From contig JACJIB010000005.1 of NCBI GenBank assembly GCA_014138645.1, positions 248,001 to 312,000 on the forward strand: a DNA stretch of 64,000 bases, written 5' to 3'. Position numbers and translations under genes: made by a program. A model generated the notes under the pieces. The model had not been told where the DNA came from, searched no databases, and was given only the letters and a program-made list of their open reading frames with translations. Shown in pieces: positions 42,805 to 51,690 of the stretch (the stretch's first letter is position 1; every line of letters starts with the position of its first letter). Origin of the DNA: Methylorubrum thiocyanatum (lineage in GTDB: Bacteria; Pseudomonadota; Alphaproteobacteria; Rhizobiales; Beijerinckiaceae).

Positions 42805-42827
42805 GTCAATATGTAATTCAACATAAC
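42805..42827 (+). promoter_or_regulatory. Second AT-rich site before the SQR gene
   Basis: Shares TCAATATGT with the site at 42696 and contains TATGT-N6-ACATA (42810-42825). It ends 14 bases before the ATG, next to the GGAGGG ribosome site. Likely the second operator of the divergent pair. Confidence 0.5.
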
Positions 42828-42840
42828 GAAGGAGGGTGCA

Positions 42841-44514
42841 ATGGACGCCAAGCTCATCACGGACGACTTGGCCGTCGCGCCGCAAATCGGGCCCGACGAC
42901 ATCCCGGCGGTTGCGTCCGCCGGGTTCCGGTCGATCATCTGCAACCGCCCCGATGCCGAGGCCGCCGACCAAACCGCATTCCGCGAGATCGAGAGATTGG
43001 CCGGGGAGGCGGGCATCGCCGCGCGCTACCTGCCGGTCACCTCGGGCGGGATCACCGACGAGGACGTTGCGGCTTTCGAGATGGCGACGGGCGCCCTGCC
43101 GAAGCCGACGCTTGCCTACTGCCGCACCGGCACGCGCTCGGCCACGCTATGGTCGCTCGCCGAGGCGAGGCGCGGTCGCGCCGTGCCGGAGATCATGGCT
43201 GCCGCCAAGGCCGTGGGCTACGACATGAGCGGCGCGGCCGCCCGGATGGCGACGCGCAGCGGCGTCGCGACCGAAGGTACTGAGAGGCACTTCTCGGTCG
43301 TTGTCGTCGGCGGCGGCGCGGCCGGCATCGCAGCAGCCTCAAGCCTGAAGGCGCGCAAGCCCGACTTGCAGGTCGCTGTCATCGACCCAGCCGACGTCCA
43401 CTACTACCAGCCCGGTTGGACGCTGGTCGGTGCCGGCGTGTTCGACCAGGACGAAACGGCCCGGACCATGGCGTCGCTGATCCCGGACGGCGTGACCTGG
43501 ATCAAGGCTGGTGTGGTCGCCTTCGAGCCCGAGAGGAAGGCCGTGGTGCTGGAGGGCGGTCGGGCCATCGGCTACGACCGCCTCGTCGTCGCCCCGGGGC
43601 TGAAGCTCAACTGGGCCGGCATCGACGGCCTGGACGAGACGCTCGGCCGGAACGGGGTCACATCGAACTACCGCTTCGACCTCGCGCCCTATACCTGGGA
43701 ACTGGTGCAAGGCCTCGGCAGGGGACGGGCCGTGTTCACTCAGCCGTCCATGCCGATCAAATGCGCGGGCGCTCCGCAGAAGGCGATGTATCTCTCCGCC
43801 GACCATTGGCGGCGGTCTGGTCGCTTGCCCGACATCGGGATCGATTTCTTCACGGCGACACCTGGCCTATTCGGCGTGAAGGAGTACGTCCCGCCGCTGA
43901 TGGAGTACGTCCGTCGCTACGACGCGAAGCTGCACTTCAATCACAACCTCACGCGCATCGACGGCCAAGCCAAGCGCGCCTGGTTCTCTCGCACGGCCGA
44001 GGACGGGACCAAGTCGACGGTGGAGACCGAGTTCGACATGATCCACGTCGTTCCGCCTCAACAGGCCCCCGATTTCGTCAGGACGTCGCCCCTTGCGGAT
44101 TCGAGCGGCTGGGTCGAGGTGGACCAGGCGAGCATGCGCCACAAACGCTTCGCCGACGTCTACGCGCTGGGCGATGCCTGCAGTGCGCCGAACGCCAAGA
44201 CCGCCGCCGCGGCGCGAAAGCAGGCGCCCGTCTTGGCGCACAACCTGTTGCGCGACATGGGCTTCATCAAGGAGCCGGATGCGGTCTACGACGGGTACGG
44301 CTCATGCCCGCTGACGGTCGAGCGCGGCAAGATCCTGCTTGCCGAGTTCGGTTACGGCGGCAAACTCCTCCCGAGCTTCCCGTCCTGGCTCATCGACGGC
44401 ACGAAGCCAAGCCGGGCCGCGTGGCTCCTCAAGGAACGCATGCTCCCGCCGATCTACTGGCAAGGCATGCTCAAGGGACGCGAATGGATGGCAAGGCCCA
44501 AGCTGGCGGTTTGA
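42841..44514 (+). CDS. Phosphatase-like/sulfide:quinone oxidoreductase fusion
   Basis: 557 residues. Residues 1-125 form the DSP-like domain (TIGR01244 type) with LAYCRTGTRSATLWSLAEAR, active Cys94. Residues 150-557 are an SQR-type flavoprotein: FSVVVVGGGAAGIAAASSLK (FAD), DVHYYQPGWTLVGAG, PIKCAGAPQKAMYLSADHWR (Cys) and DVYALGDACSAPNAKTAAAA (Cys). It oxidises sulfide to persulfide and passes electrons to quinone; the N-terminal domain may accept or transfer sulfur rather than act as a phosphatase. Strong GGAGGG site. Divergent from prx-blh-bigR-tauE, completing the sulfide pathway. Confidence 0.92.
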   Translation: MDAKLITDDLAVAPQIGPDDIPAVASAGFRSIICNRPDAEAADQTAFREIERLAGEAGIAARYLPVTSGGITDEDVAAFEMATGALPKPTLAYCRTGTRSATLWSLAEARRGRAVPEIMAAAKAVGYDMSGAAARMATRSGVATEGTERHFSVVVVGGGAAGIAAASSLKARKPDLQVAVIDPADVHYYQPGWTLVGAGVFDQDETARTMASLIPDGVTWIKAGVVAFEPERKAVVLEGGRAIGYDRLVVAPGLKLNWAGIDGLDETLGRNGVTSNYRFDLAPYTWELVQGLGRGRAVFTQPSMPIKCAGAPQKAMYLSADHWRRSGRLPDIGIDFFTATPGLFGVKEYVPPLMEYVRRYDAKLHFNHNLTRIDGQAKRAWFSRTAEDGTKSTVETEFDMIHVVPPQQAPDFVRTSPLADSSGWVEVDQASMRHKRFADVYALGDACSAPNAKTAAAARKQAPVLAHNLLRDMGFIKEPDAVYDGYGSCPLTVERGKILLAEFGYGGKLLPSFPSWLIDGTKPSRAAWLLKERMLPPIYWQGMLKGREWMARPKLAV

Positions 44515-44629
44515 GCGGGCAGCGCCAGGTGGCCGACACGGGGTTCGGGGTCCGGTCCGTCCGTTGGATGCGCTCCCCGGACAACGAAGCGCCGGCAGAT
44601 ACTGCGCCGGAACCAGGCCTCGGATGGCC

Positions 44630-45273
44630 AGCGCGAGCAATGATCGGTTGTAGACGATGTGGCCGCCCGTATCCTCGCCGGTAACCGCCGTCTTCATGCG
44701 ATCGTACAGGATCTCGATCGGCACGCCGCCGATCGCGGTGAACGCCTGCATGTGACAGCGCAGCAGGGTCTGCAGATCCTGGTGCAGGACGAAGCGCGCC
44801 TCGATGTGCCGGGAATGCCCGAGCACGAGCGAGAACAGCCAGACGATGCAGGCCGTGTCCGGTGCGTCCGTGAAGGTGACCACGAAGCGGGCGAAGTCGA
44901 CCTGGGCCTGCTGGCCGGCCGGCGTCTCGAAGCGGACCTCGTAGGGCTTGGCCTCGGCCGGCCGGATCGCGGCCACGAACCGCTTCACCGCGGTGTAGGC
45001 GCCCGTGTAGCCGCGCTCACGCAACTCGCGGGTCAGGCGCACCGCGCTGAGATCGGGGAAGGCCGCGACGCGCTCGCGCAAATAGTCGAGGTAGGGTGCG
45101 AGCTTGCTCGGTCGTCCGGCTTGGCGGGGGCCGTAGGCCGGCGGTTCCAGGCCGCGCTCGATGTACTTGCGGACCGTCTTCGGGTCGCGCCCGGTCCGGC
45201 GAGCGATGGCGGTGACGGACAAGCCCTGTCGGTGCAGGTCCAGGATCATGAGGAGTTCTCCCAGCAGGACCAT
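44630..45273 (-). pseudogene. Truncated IS21-family transposase (IstA)
   Basis: About 215 codons from ATG 45273: LGELLMILDLHRQGLSVTAI with the IS21 HTH (ARRTGRDPKTVRKYIERGLE), QQAQVDFARFVVTFTDAPD (first Asp), GGVPIEILYDRMKTAVTGED (second Asp) and HIVYNRSLLALA. At about 44630 the match stops; the Glu of DDE and the IstB helper are absent. Its 3' end now abuts the SQR gene. Confidence 0.85.
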
Positions 45274-45607
45274 CCTCGTCGCTCCCGACCGATACGCGTC
45301 GGCGGGCATGGTGGCTGAGGATGGATAAGCCCGAGGGTGCGGGGGACGTCCCGCCTCCGCGGGCCAGGGCACCGACCAGGGAATTTTCGATGCTCACAAT
45401 CAGGGAGTATTCAACGCCCGCTGACACTCGTCGTTGGGCTACCAGCCGCCCGCACCAGAGGTCGTCATCTGGCCGGCAGGGCCGAGCGGCTCAGCGCCGT
45501 CCGCTCGCCCCGCCATCGTCACACGACCTGACGTCCCCCCATCGCTTTGGTCCGGCGTGAGTGCGAGTTTTCCGGTTTCGTGAGCCCCTGAGGGGAGGAG
45601 CAGAGCC

Positions 45608-45874
45608 GTGAAGAAGAGCAGGTTCACCGAAGAGCAGATCGCCTTCGCGCTGAAGCAGGCCGAGACCGGGACACCGGTCGCGGAGGTGCTGCGCCGGATG
45701 GGCATCTCCGAGCAGACGTTTTACCGCTGGAAGAAGCTCTACGGTGGCTTGGGGACGGGCGAGTTGCGGCGGCTGAAGCAGCTTGAGGACGAGAACCGCA
45801 AGCTCAAGCAACTCGTGGCCGATCTGAGCCTCGACAAGCACATCCTGCAGGACGTGCTCGCAAAAAAGCTCTGA
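45608..45874 (+). CDS. IS3-family OrfA
   Basis: 88 residues: MKKSRFTEEQIAFALKQAET, HTH GTPVAEVLRRMGISEQTFYR, leucine zipper LKQLEDENRKLKQLVADLSL. The end carries A_AAA_AAG at 45862-45868, the slip site for -1 fusion to OrfB, six bases before the stop. Transposase DNA-binding subunit. Confidence 0.93.
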   Translation: MKKSRFTEEQIAFALKQAETGTPVAEVLRRMGISEQTFYRWKKLYGGLGTGELRRLKQLEDENRKLKQLVADLSLDKHILQDVLAKKL

Positions 45875-46413
45875 CGCCTGCTCGGCGACGCGAGCTCGTG
45901 CACCAGGTTCAGGAGGCGCACGGGGTGAGCGAGCGGCGCGGCTGCGCCGCGCTCGGCGTCGGTCGGTCGGGCGTCCGCTACCGCTCGACCAAGCCCGATC
46001 AGGCACCGCTGCGGATGCGCATCTGCGATCTGGCCAAGAGCCGGGTGCGCTACGGGTACTTCCGGATCTACATCCTGCTGCGCCGGGAAGGTTGGCGGGT
46101 GAATCACAAGAGGGTCCACCGCCTCTACAGGGATGAGGGCCTCAGCCTGCGGCTCAAGCGGCCGCGCCGGCACGTCAGCGCGGCACACCGTGAGCGTCAG
46201 CCTGCTGCGCTCCGGCCGAACGAACGCTGGTCGATGGACTTCGTCTCCGACGCGCTGTTCGACGGCCGCCGGCTGCGGGCCCTGACGGTCGTCGATGCAT
46301 TCACGCGCGAGGCTCTGGCGATCGAGGTCGACCAGGGCATCAAAGGCGAGCAGGTCGCGGCTGTCGTCGGCCGCTTGACGCTGCTGCGCGGAGCACCATG
46401 CGCGATTCAGGTC
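45869..46413 (+). pseudogene. IS3-family OrfB, 5' part (interrupted)
   Basis: Read in the -1 frame after the slip site: ALTPARRRELVHQVQEAHGV, then SRVRYGYFRIYILLRREGWR and NERWSMDFVSDALFDGRRLR (first catalytic Asp), VVDAFTREALAIEVDQ. At GCGATTCAGGTC (46413) the IS1182-type element begins. The gene resumes at 48002 as GATAACGGG, giving IQVDNGPEF, so joining the two restores the frame exactly. Confidence 0.9.
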
Positions 46414-47997
46414 CAGGCTGTGTGAAAACGCCCTGATCTGGTAGAGTAATTTCCGATCTGGGGAGTTCGGGATGAAGCGCTTCATCGCAGGCGAGGATCG
46501 TCAGCAGATCACGCTCCTTCCCGACTGCCTGGACGACTACATCACCGCCGACAATCCGGTTCGCCTTGTCGAAGTGTTCGTCGATGAGCTCGATCTGGGC
46601 GCGCTCGGCTTCGCGGGCGCGGTACCGGAGGCCACGGGCCGTCCGGCCTACCATCCCGCGACTCTGCTGAAGATCTACGTGTACGGCTACCTCAACCGCG
46701 TTCCGTCGAGCCGCCGCCTCGAACGCGAGAGCCAGCGCAACATCGAACTGATCTGGCTGACCGGCCGGCTGATGCCCGACTTCAAGACGCTGGCCGACTT
46801 CCGCAAGGATAATGGCCCAGCCATCCAGGCCGCCTGCGCGCAGTTCGTGGTGCTGTGCCGCCGGCTGAACCTGTTCAGCAAGGCCGTCGTCGCGGTTGAC
46901 GGCAGCAAGTTCAAGGCGGTCAACAACCGCGACAAGAACTTCACCGCCGCCAAGGTCGAAGCCCGGCTGGCGCAGGTCGAGGCGAGCATCGGCCGTTACC
47001 TCGCGGCGCTGGATCGGGCCGACCGCGAGCCGAGCGACATCGCCGAGGCGCGCACAACGCGGCTCAACGAGAAGATCGCGGGCCTGCGCGAGCAGATGCA
47101 GGCTCTCCAGGCGATGGGTCGGCAGGTCGAGGCCGCCCCCGACGGCCAGATCTCGCTCACCGATCCCGACGCGCGCTCCATGGCGACCAGCGGCAAGAGC
47201 ACCGGCCTGGTCGGCTACAACGTCCAGGCCGCAGTCGATGCCGAGCATCACCTGATCGTGGCCCACGCGGTGACCAACGTCGGCAGCGACCGCGCGCAAC
47301 TCGCCCCGATGGGGCTCCTGGCGCAGGCGGCGACAGGATGCACCACGCTGACGGTGCTGGCCGACCGGGGCTACCTCAGCGGGGAGCAGGTGCTGGCCTG
47401 CGAGGGCACCGGGGTGCTGCCCTGTGTGCCAAAGACCCTGACCTCAGGCCACGCCAAGCGTGGCCTCTTCACGGGACAGGACTTCGTCTACGATGCCGAG
47501 AAGGACCACTACACCTGTCCCGCCGGCCAGCACCTGACCAAGGGGGCCACCCGGTCCGATCGCCGGGCCGAGGGCGACGCAATGGACCACTACCGCAACC
47601 TGACGGCCTGTCTCGATTGTGCGCTCAAGCCCCGCTGCACGCCGACGGAGACGCGGCGGGTCAAGCGCTGGGTGCACGAGGGTGTGCTCGACGCGATGCA
47701 GGCGCGGCTCGACCGGATGCCGGATGCGATGAAGATCCGTCGCCAGACCGTGGAGCACCCGTTCGGCACGCTGAAGGCCTGGATGGGTGCAACCCACTTC
47801 CTGACTCGGACCTTGGCGAAGGTCAGGACCGAAATGAGCTTGCAGGTTCTGGCCTACAACATGAAGCGGATGATCCAGATCTTCGGGGTCGGTCCGCTGC
47901 TGGCGGCCGTCCGGGCCTAGGGCTCGCCAGTTCGATCTGCCACGCTGCTCCACGCAAACGACCCAAGCCTGACGGATCGGCGTTCTCACACGGCCTC
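46414..47997 (+). mobile_element. IS1182-family insertion sequence
   Basis: 1584 bp. Inverted ends: left CAGGCTGTGTGAAAACGCC, right complement GAGGCCGTGTGAGAACGCC, 16 of 19 positions identical. It is flanked by GGTC (46410-46413, 47998-48001), a 4-bp duplication of the IS3 orfB sequence. One intact transposase inside. Confidence 0.9.
46472..47920 (+). CDS. IS1182-family transposase
   Basis: 482 residues: MKRFIAGEDRQQITLLPDCL, DDYITADNPVRLVEVFVDEL at the N-terminus; VVAVDGSKFKAVNNRDKNFT (first Asp), TVLADRGYLSGEQVLACEGT (second Asp), a zinc-like Cys cluster (LTACLDCALKPRCTPTE), and QTVEHPFGTLKAWMGATHFL (Glu). All DDE residues are present, so the element may be active. A GGGAG site precedes the ATG. 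Confidence 0.95.
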   Translation: MKRFIAGEDRQQITLLPDCLDDYITADNPVRLVEVFVDELDLGALGFAGAVPEATGRPAYHPATLLKIYVYGYLNRVPSSRRLERESQRNIELIWLTGRLMPDFKTLADFRKDNGPAIQAACAQFVVLCRRLNLFSKAVVAVDGSKFKAVNNRDKNFTAAKVEARLAQVEASIGRYLAALDRADREPSDIAEARTTRLNEKIAGLREQMQALQAMGRQVEAAPDGQISLTDPDARSMATSGKSTGLVGYNVQAAVDAEHHLIVAHAVTNVGSDRAQLAPMGLLAQAATGCTTLTVLADRGYLSGEQVLACEGTGVLPCVPKTLTSGHAKRGLFTGQDFVYDAEKDHYTCPAGQHLTKGATRSDRRAEGDAMDHYRNLTACLDCALKPRCTPTETRRVKRWVHEGVLDAMQARLDRMPDAMKIRRQTVEHPFGTLKAWMGATHFLTRTLAKVRTEMSLQVLAYNMKRMIQIFGVGPLLAAVRA

Positions 47998-48001
47998 GGT
48001 C

Positions 48002-48295
48002 GATAACGGGCCTGAGTTCGTCTCGAAGGCACTCGACCGCTGGGCCTACGAGAACGGTGTCACGTTGGACTTCTCACGGCCCGGCAAGCCGACCGACAAC
48101 GCGCTAGTCGAGTCGTTCAACGGCCGGCTGCGCGACGAGTGCCTGAACGCGAACTGGTTCTTGTCGTTGGCCGACGCGAGGAGCAAGATCGAGACGTGGC
48201 GGCGGCACTACAACGAGAGCCGTCCTCACACCGCCCTGGGGTGGCGAACACCCCAGGAATTCGCCCTAGCGGCGGCCCTGCAGGCCGCCGAATGA
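48002..48295 (+). pseudogene. IS3-family OrfB, 3' part (interrupted)
   Basis: Continues from the 5' part: DNGPEFVSKALDRWAYENGV (second Asp), TDNALVESFNGRLRDECLNA (Glu), HYNESRPHTALGWRTPQEFA, stop 48293-48295. Intact to the end, so only the IS1182-type insertion disables this transposase. Confidence 0.9.
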
Positions 48296-48404
48296 GATCC
48301 GGAAGCTCACCTTGCGGCCGGACCAAAATCCGGGGGACCCTCAGACCGACGATGCACTAACTTCAAGCCTGGGACACCGAATGGGGGCAGGCCACCCTGA
48401 CTGT

Positions 48405-48647
48405 GACTTTCGCGAACCGTGACGTGAGTTCGGCGAGAGACAGCTCCATCGGCGTTGCGACCGCGCCGCGGATCGCGAGGCGATACGTCGCTTCGTCGAT
48501 CTCCGGCAGATTGCCGTGGCTGCGCACGTAGAAGTCGCCCACCTCCGTGCGGAAGGCGGCGCGCAGCCGGTCGAGCGGCGGCTCGGCATTAAACGGCATT
48601 TTACCGTGGACGATGAGATGGGTCTTGCGTTCGGTCAAGCGCGACAT
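48405..48647 (-). pseudogene. N-terminal remnant of a sulfite oxidase-type molybdoenzyme
   Basis: From ATG 48647 (AAGGAT site upstream): ERKTHLIVHGKMPFNAEPPL, FRTEVGDFYVRSHGNLPEID, AIRGAVATPMELSLAELTSR FAKVTV, split here. This is the start of the eukaryote-like sulfite oxidase fold; before the catalytic Cys the sequence changes to RVACPHSVSQA and stops. It is not the same protein as sorA at 49553. Confidence 0.78.
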
Positions 48648-48805
48648 GACGATCCTTGTTCGCGATCCCGTTCGCGTTTGAACGCATCGCCGAGCATTCG
48701 GTCCCGCGACGTGGCACCAGGGCACGGAGATGGTGAGCCGGTGGCGCGCCGCGCCGACGTTGGAACGATCGACGATGTGGCGTCAGCATCGGAGTGGCAT
48801 GACGA

Positions 48806-49144
48806 TCAGTCCGCTTTCGAGGCGCGTCGACTGTCGGCCCAGATGCGCTTCAGCGTCGTGCGCGTCTCGTCGAGCACGGCAGATCGGCGGGCGTGCCAGC
48901 GTTCCAGAAGCCAATCAGCCTCCGCTTCGTCCCGGCATCGGGACAGGTCGACCGAGAAGTCGGGATCGTAGCGCTCGATAGCGGTGATCGCGTCGTAACC
49001 CTGTTCACGCGCGGCGCGCAAAGCCTCGATCAACGCGTAATCCGGCTGCCCAGGATGCCCATCCGTCACGGCGACGCCTCGAGGGTCGGTCTTCGCACTG
49101 AGACGGGTTCCCGGATACAGAGTCTCGCGGGTGCTCTTACCCAT
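48806..49144 (-). CDS. Hypothetical protein, 112 aa
   Basis: From ATG 49144 with GGAG six bases upstream: MGKSTRETLYPGTRLSAKTD, then VTDGHPGQPDYALIEALRAA, helical charged C-terminus DEAEADWLLERWHARRSAVL. No membrane segments or known domain. Located between the sulfite oxidase remnant and sorB; function unknown. Confidence 0.6.
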   Translation of the reverse strand: MGKSTRETLYPGTRLSAKTDPRGVAVTDGHPGQPDYALIEALRAAREQGYDAITAIERYDPDFSVDLSRCRDEAEADWLLERWHARRSAVLDETRTTLKRIWADSRRASKAD

Positions 49145-49201
49145 CGTCGTCTCCGTGTGCTTCGAGCGCATCGGCTGGGAAGGTGCTTGGGCGCTCCTGC
49201 T

Positions 49202-49540
49202 TCAGGGTTGCGGCTTGAGATGCGTGAGGTATTCGACGATTGCACCGACATCCTCCTGCGAGACCGGTGCCTTGTAGACTTTGACCATCTTGTTGACGGT
49301 CTCAGTCCATTGCGTTTTGGTGAGCTTGGGCTGCGTGAGAACCATGCCGGCCGAGTGGCAGGCGAGGCAATTGTTGTTGATTGCCTCGGCGCCCGGCCCG
49401 TCGGGGAAAGTCCGATCGGATGACGGAAGTTCGATCTCCTGCGAGGAAAAGCGCATCGGTTCGGGATCCGACGCGGCGAGAACCGCAACGGGCGACAGGA
49501 CGAGCGCCGCGAACAGCGTGACGGTGTGAACACGGATCAT
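49202..49540 (-). CDS. sorB: Cytochrome c subunit of sulfite dehydrogenase (SorB-like)
   Basis: 112 residues. Signal peptide MIRVHTVTLFAALVLSPVAV, cleavage after LAA. One haem motif CLACH in AINNNCLACHSAGMVLTQPK, with axial Met near MVLTQ or KMVKVYKAPV. Fits the monohaem cytochrome partner of SorA that takes electrons from sulfite oxidation. It follows sorA by 12 bases with its own GGGAGAGG site. Confidence 0.86.
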   Translation of the reverse strand: MIRVHTVTLFAALVLSPVAVLAASDPEPMRFSSQEIELPSSDRTFPDGPGAEAINNNCLACHSAGMVLTQPKLTKTQWTETVNKMVKVYKAPVSQEDVGAIVEYLTHLKPQP

Positions 49541-49552
49541 CGGACCTCTCCC

Positions 49553-50785
49553 TCAGGCGACCTGGAAGCGTACGGTTTCGATGCCGTTTTGCATGAAGCC
49601 GTTGGTGTTCCAGACAGGCTCAGATGGCTGCACGAGCCCGTTCATATTTGTGCATCTGACCATGACCGCATGCGAGCCTGCCACGAGCGCCGGGAGACTG
49701 CCGGTGAACCGGCGAAAGCTATACATGCCCTCGTCCGTCCCGAGTTCAGTCGGAAACCATGATGTCCCGCCGTCCCCGGAGAACTCCACGGACTTGACCC
49801 CGCAATTGCCCCCGAAGGCGATGCCGCGCAGGGTCACCGGCGAGCCGGCCTGCACGGAGCCGCCATCGCGCAGATTGGTCAGGAAGGAGCGCGGCACCAT
49901 TCGGTTGATCGGCACCGTCTTGAAGCCCGTCTCGCCGGGCTTGATGTTCGCACCCGGCACGTCCGGAATCCGGTAGGCAGTCTTCATCCAGAACTGCTCG
50001 TCGGGCTTGTCGAGGACCTCGATGTCGGACAGCATCTTGACCCAATAGGTCGAATACCAACCTGGCACGACAAGGCGCAGGGGGAAGCCGTTAAGCAGCG
50101 GCAGTTGCGCGCCGTTCATGGCATAGGCGATCATCACCTCGCCGTTGCGCGCATGGTCGAGGTCGAGCGATTTCTTGAAATCGGGGGCGTCGTCCACGAC
50201 CGGTTCGTCGAGACCGTTGAACCGCACTTGCACGGCGCCTGCCTTCACCCCGGCCTTGTCGAGCAGATCCTTCAGCCGGACCCCCGTCCAGCGCGCGTTG
50301 CCCATCGAGCCGTTGGCCCATTGCGCGCCGGGCACGCGCGGCTCGAACAGGCCGCGCGAATTGCCCGAGCACTGGTTGACCGCGGCGATCTCGAAGCGCG
50401 GCAGAGCCGCGATCTTCGTGAGCGAGAGCGACAGCGCGCGCTCGACATGGCCGTGGACCTTGAGCCGAAAGGCGTCGGCGTCGACGACGGTGGGAATCGA
50501 GGCCCAGTGCCAGCGCACGTAGAAGCGGTCATTGGGTGTGAACACACCCTCGTCGAACACCTCGAACGGCGTTTCCAACAAAGGCGGCCGGGTCCGCTGC
50601 AGGATCATCTGCCCCTTGCCGGGAAAGGCATTGGTCAGCTCGCGTCCATCCGGGCCGCCGGGAAGCGGCAACGACAGCGTGCTCTCGGCCTGCGCCGAAA
50701 ATGCCGGAAACGCGCTGACAAGAACCCCGACCCCGAGTCCTTTGAGGAAGCATCGCCGATCTGTCGACGCGAGCCGTTCCACCAT
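49553..50785 (-). CDS. sorA: Sulfite dehydrogenase molybdopterin subunit (SorA-like)
   Basis: 410 residues from ATG 50785 with GGAGGT upstream. Tat signal STDRRCFLKGLGVGVLVSAF. Molybdenum domain: FYVRWHWASIPTVVDADAFR, AAVNQCSGNSRGLFEPRVPG (catalytic Cys in NQCSGN), ARWTGVRLKDLLDKAGV; C-terminal dimerisation domain GIAFGGNCGVKSVEFSGDGG. Oxidises sulfite to sulfate in the periplasm, passing electrons to SorB. An IS5-type element is inserted just upstream and may affect its promoter. Confidence 0.93.
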   Translation of the reverse strand: MVERLASTDRRCFLKGLGVGVLVSAFPAFSAQAESTLSLPLPGGPDGRELTNAFPGKGQMILQRTRPPLLETPFEVFDEGVFTPNDRFYVRWHWASIPTVVDADAFRLKVHGHVERALSLSLTKIAALPRFEIAAVNQCSGNSRGLFEPRVPGAQWANGSMGNARWTGVRLKDLLDKAGVKAGAVQVRFNGLDEPVVDDAPDFKKSLDLDHARNGEVMIAYAMNGAQLPLLNGFPLRLVVPGWYSTYWVKMLSDIEVLDKPDEQFWMKTAYRIPDVPGANIKPGETGFKTVPINRMVPRSFLTNLRDGGSVQAGSPVTLRGIAFGGNCGVKSVEFSGDGGTSWFPTELGTDEGMYSFRRFTGSLPALVAGSHAVMVRCTNMNGLVQPSEPVWNTNGFMQNGIETVRFQVA

Positions 50786-50861
50786 GCACCTCCAATTCGT
50801 TCGATCCAGCATCGCAGCTGCCCTGTCACGCGCGAGCTTCGGACACTAGGTCGCGGACTCA

Positions 50862-51300
50862 TTAAGCTCGCAGCCAGATCCGCAGGGCTGCGAGCTTGAC
50901 GCTGGCGAGGAAGTTGTCGGGATCCTTGTCGTAGCGCGTGGCAACAGCCCGAAAGTGCTTGATCTTGCTGAAGAAGCGCTCGACCAAGTTGCGGTACTTG
51001 TACAAGAACGGGCTGAAGGCCAGCACCTGTTTGCGGTTGGGCATCGGCTTCACGTTCGCCCACGCACCTTGCTCAGCCATCCGGGTCCGCAACGCGTCAC
51101 TGTCGTAGGCCCGATCCCCCAGCAGGATCTGGCCCGCGCCCAAACCGCCCAGCATGTCTGCGGCCGAGCGCCCATCATGCGCTTGGCCTGCTGTGATCTT
51201 GAGGGCCACGGGCCTGCCCTCAGCATCCACCAGCGCGTGGATCTTGCTCGTCAGGCCGCCGCGCGAGCGACCCATGCCACCGGATCCGCCCTCTTTTTTT
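50862..51300 (-). CDS. IS5-type transposase, second frame
   Basis: KKEGGSGGMGRSRGGLTSKI, ALVDAEGRPVALKITAGQAH, LLGDRAYDSDALRTRM (second Asp), NLVERFFSKIKHFRAVATRY (Glu). It is entered by -1 slippage on the A7 run at 51294-51300. Complete DDE set with the first frame. Confidence 0.9.
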
Positions 51301-51616
51301 GGGCGCAGGCGGCATGCTGATGCACCCGCACGCTGGTGGCGTCGATCATCTGCAGGTCGCCGTCGTAAGCCTTTGACACCGCGTCCAGAAGCCGGTCCCA
51401 GATCCCACGCTTGCGCCAGCGCCGGAAGCGATTGCCGCAGGTCGTGTAGGGACCATAGCGCGTTGGGATGTCGGCCCAGGGCGTACCCGTGCGCAGCCGC
51501 CAGAAGATGCCGTTGAGCACCCGCCGGTCGTCCACCCGCTCCTTGCCGCGCACATCCGTCGGCAGAAGCGGCTCGATCACCGCCCACTCCGCATCCGTCA
51601 GGTCAAACCGCGCCAT
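51251..51616 (-). CDS. IS5-type transposase, first frame
   Basis: 121 residues from ATG 51616: MARFDLTDAEWAVIEPLLPT, NGIFWRLRTGTPWADIPTRY, RRWRKRGIWDRLLDAVSKAY, LQMIDATSVRVHQHAACAQ (first Asp). The frame stops after the slip site A_AAA_AAG, where ribosomes would shift to the second frame. Confidence 0.9.
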   Translation of the reverse strand: MARFDLTDAEWAVIEPLLPTDVRGKERVDDRRVLNGIFWRLRTGTPWADIPTRYGPYTTCGNRFRRWRKRGIWDRLLDAVSKAYDGDLQMIDATSVRVHQHAACAQKKRADPVAWVARAAA

Positions 51617-51690
51617 CCAGATCCTCCGTCTCCAGAGGGCTAACGACACCACGCCTTACACGTGCCAGACTTTATGGGTTCGCGACCTAG

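Larger units (their letters stand above)
45529..48343 (+). mobile_element. IS3-family element, interrupted by an IS1182-type element
   Basis: Ends TGACGTCCCCC (left) and GGGGGACCCTCA (right) are inverted, both followed inward by TTTGGTCCGGC. The direct repeat GACC flanks it at 45525-45528 and 48344-48347. Without the inner element it would be 1227 bp, normal for IS3. OrfA and two halves of OrfB lie inside. Confidence 0.85.
50850..51686 (-). mobile_element. IS5-family (IS427-like) insertion sequence
   Basis: About 837 bp with inverted ends GTCGCGGACTCATTAAG and complement GTCGCGAACCCATAAAG. CTAG stands on both sides (50846-50849 and 51687-51690), fitting the YTAR target of this group. Two overlapping frames joined by -1 frameshift. 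Inserted between the sorA leader and a DUF1275 gene, which it truncates. Confidence 0.88.
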
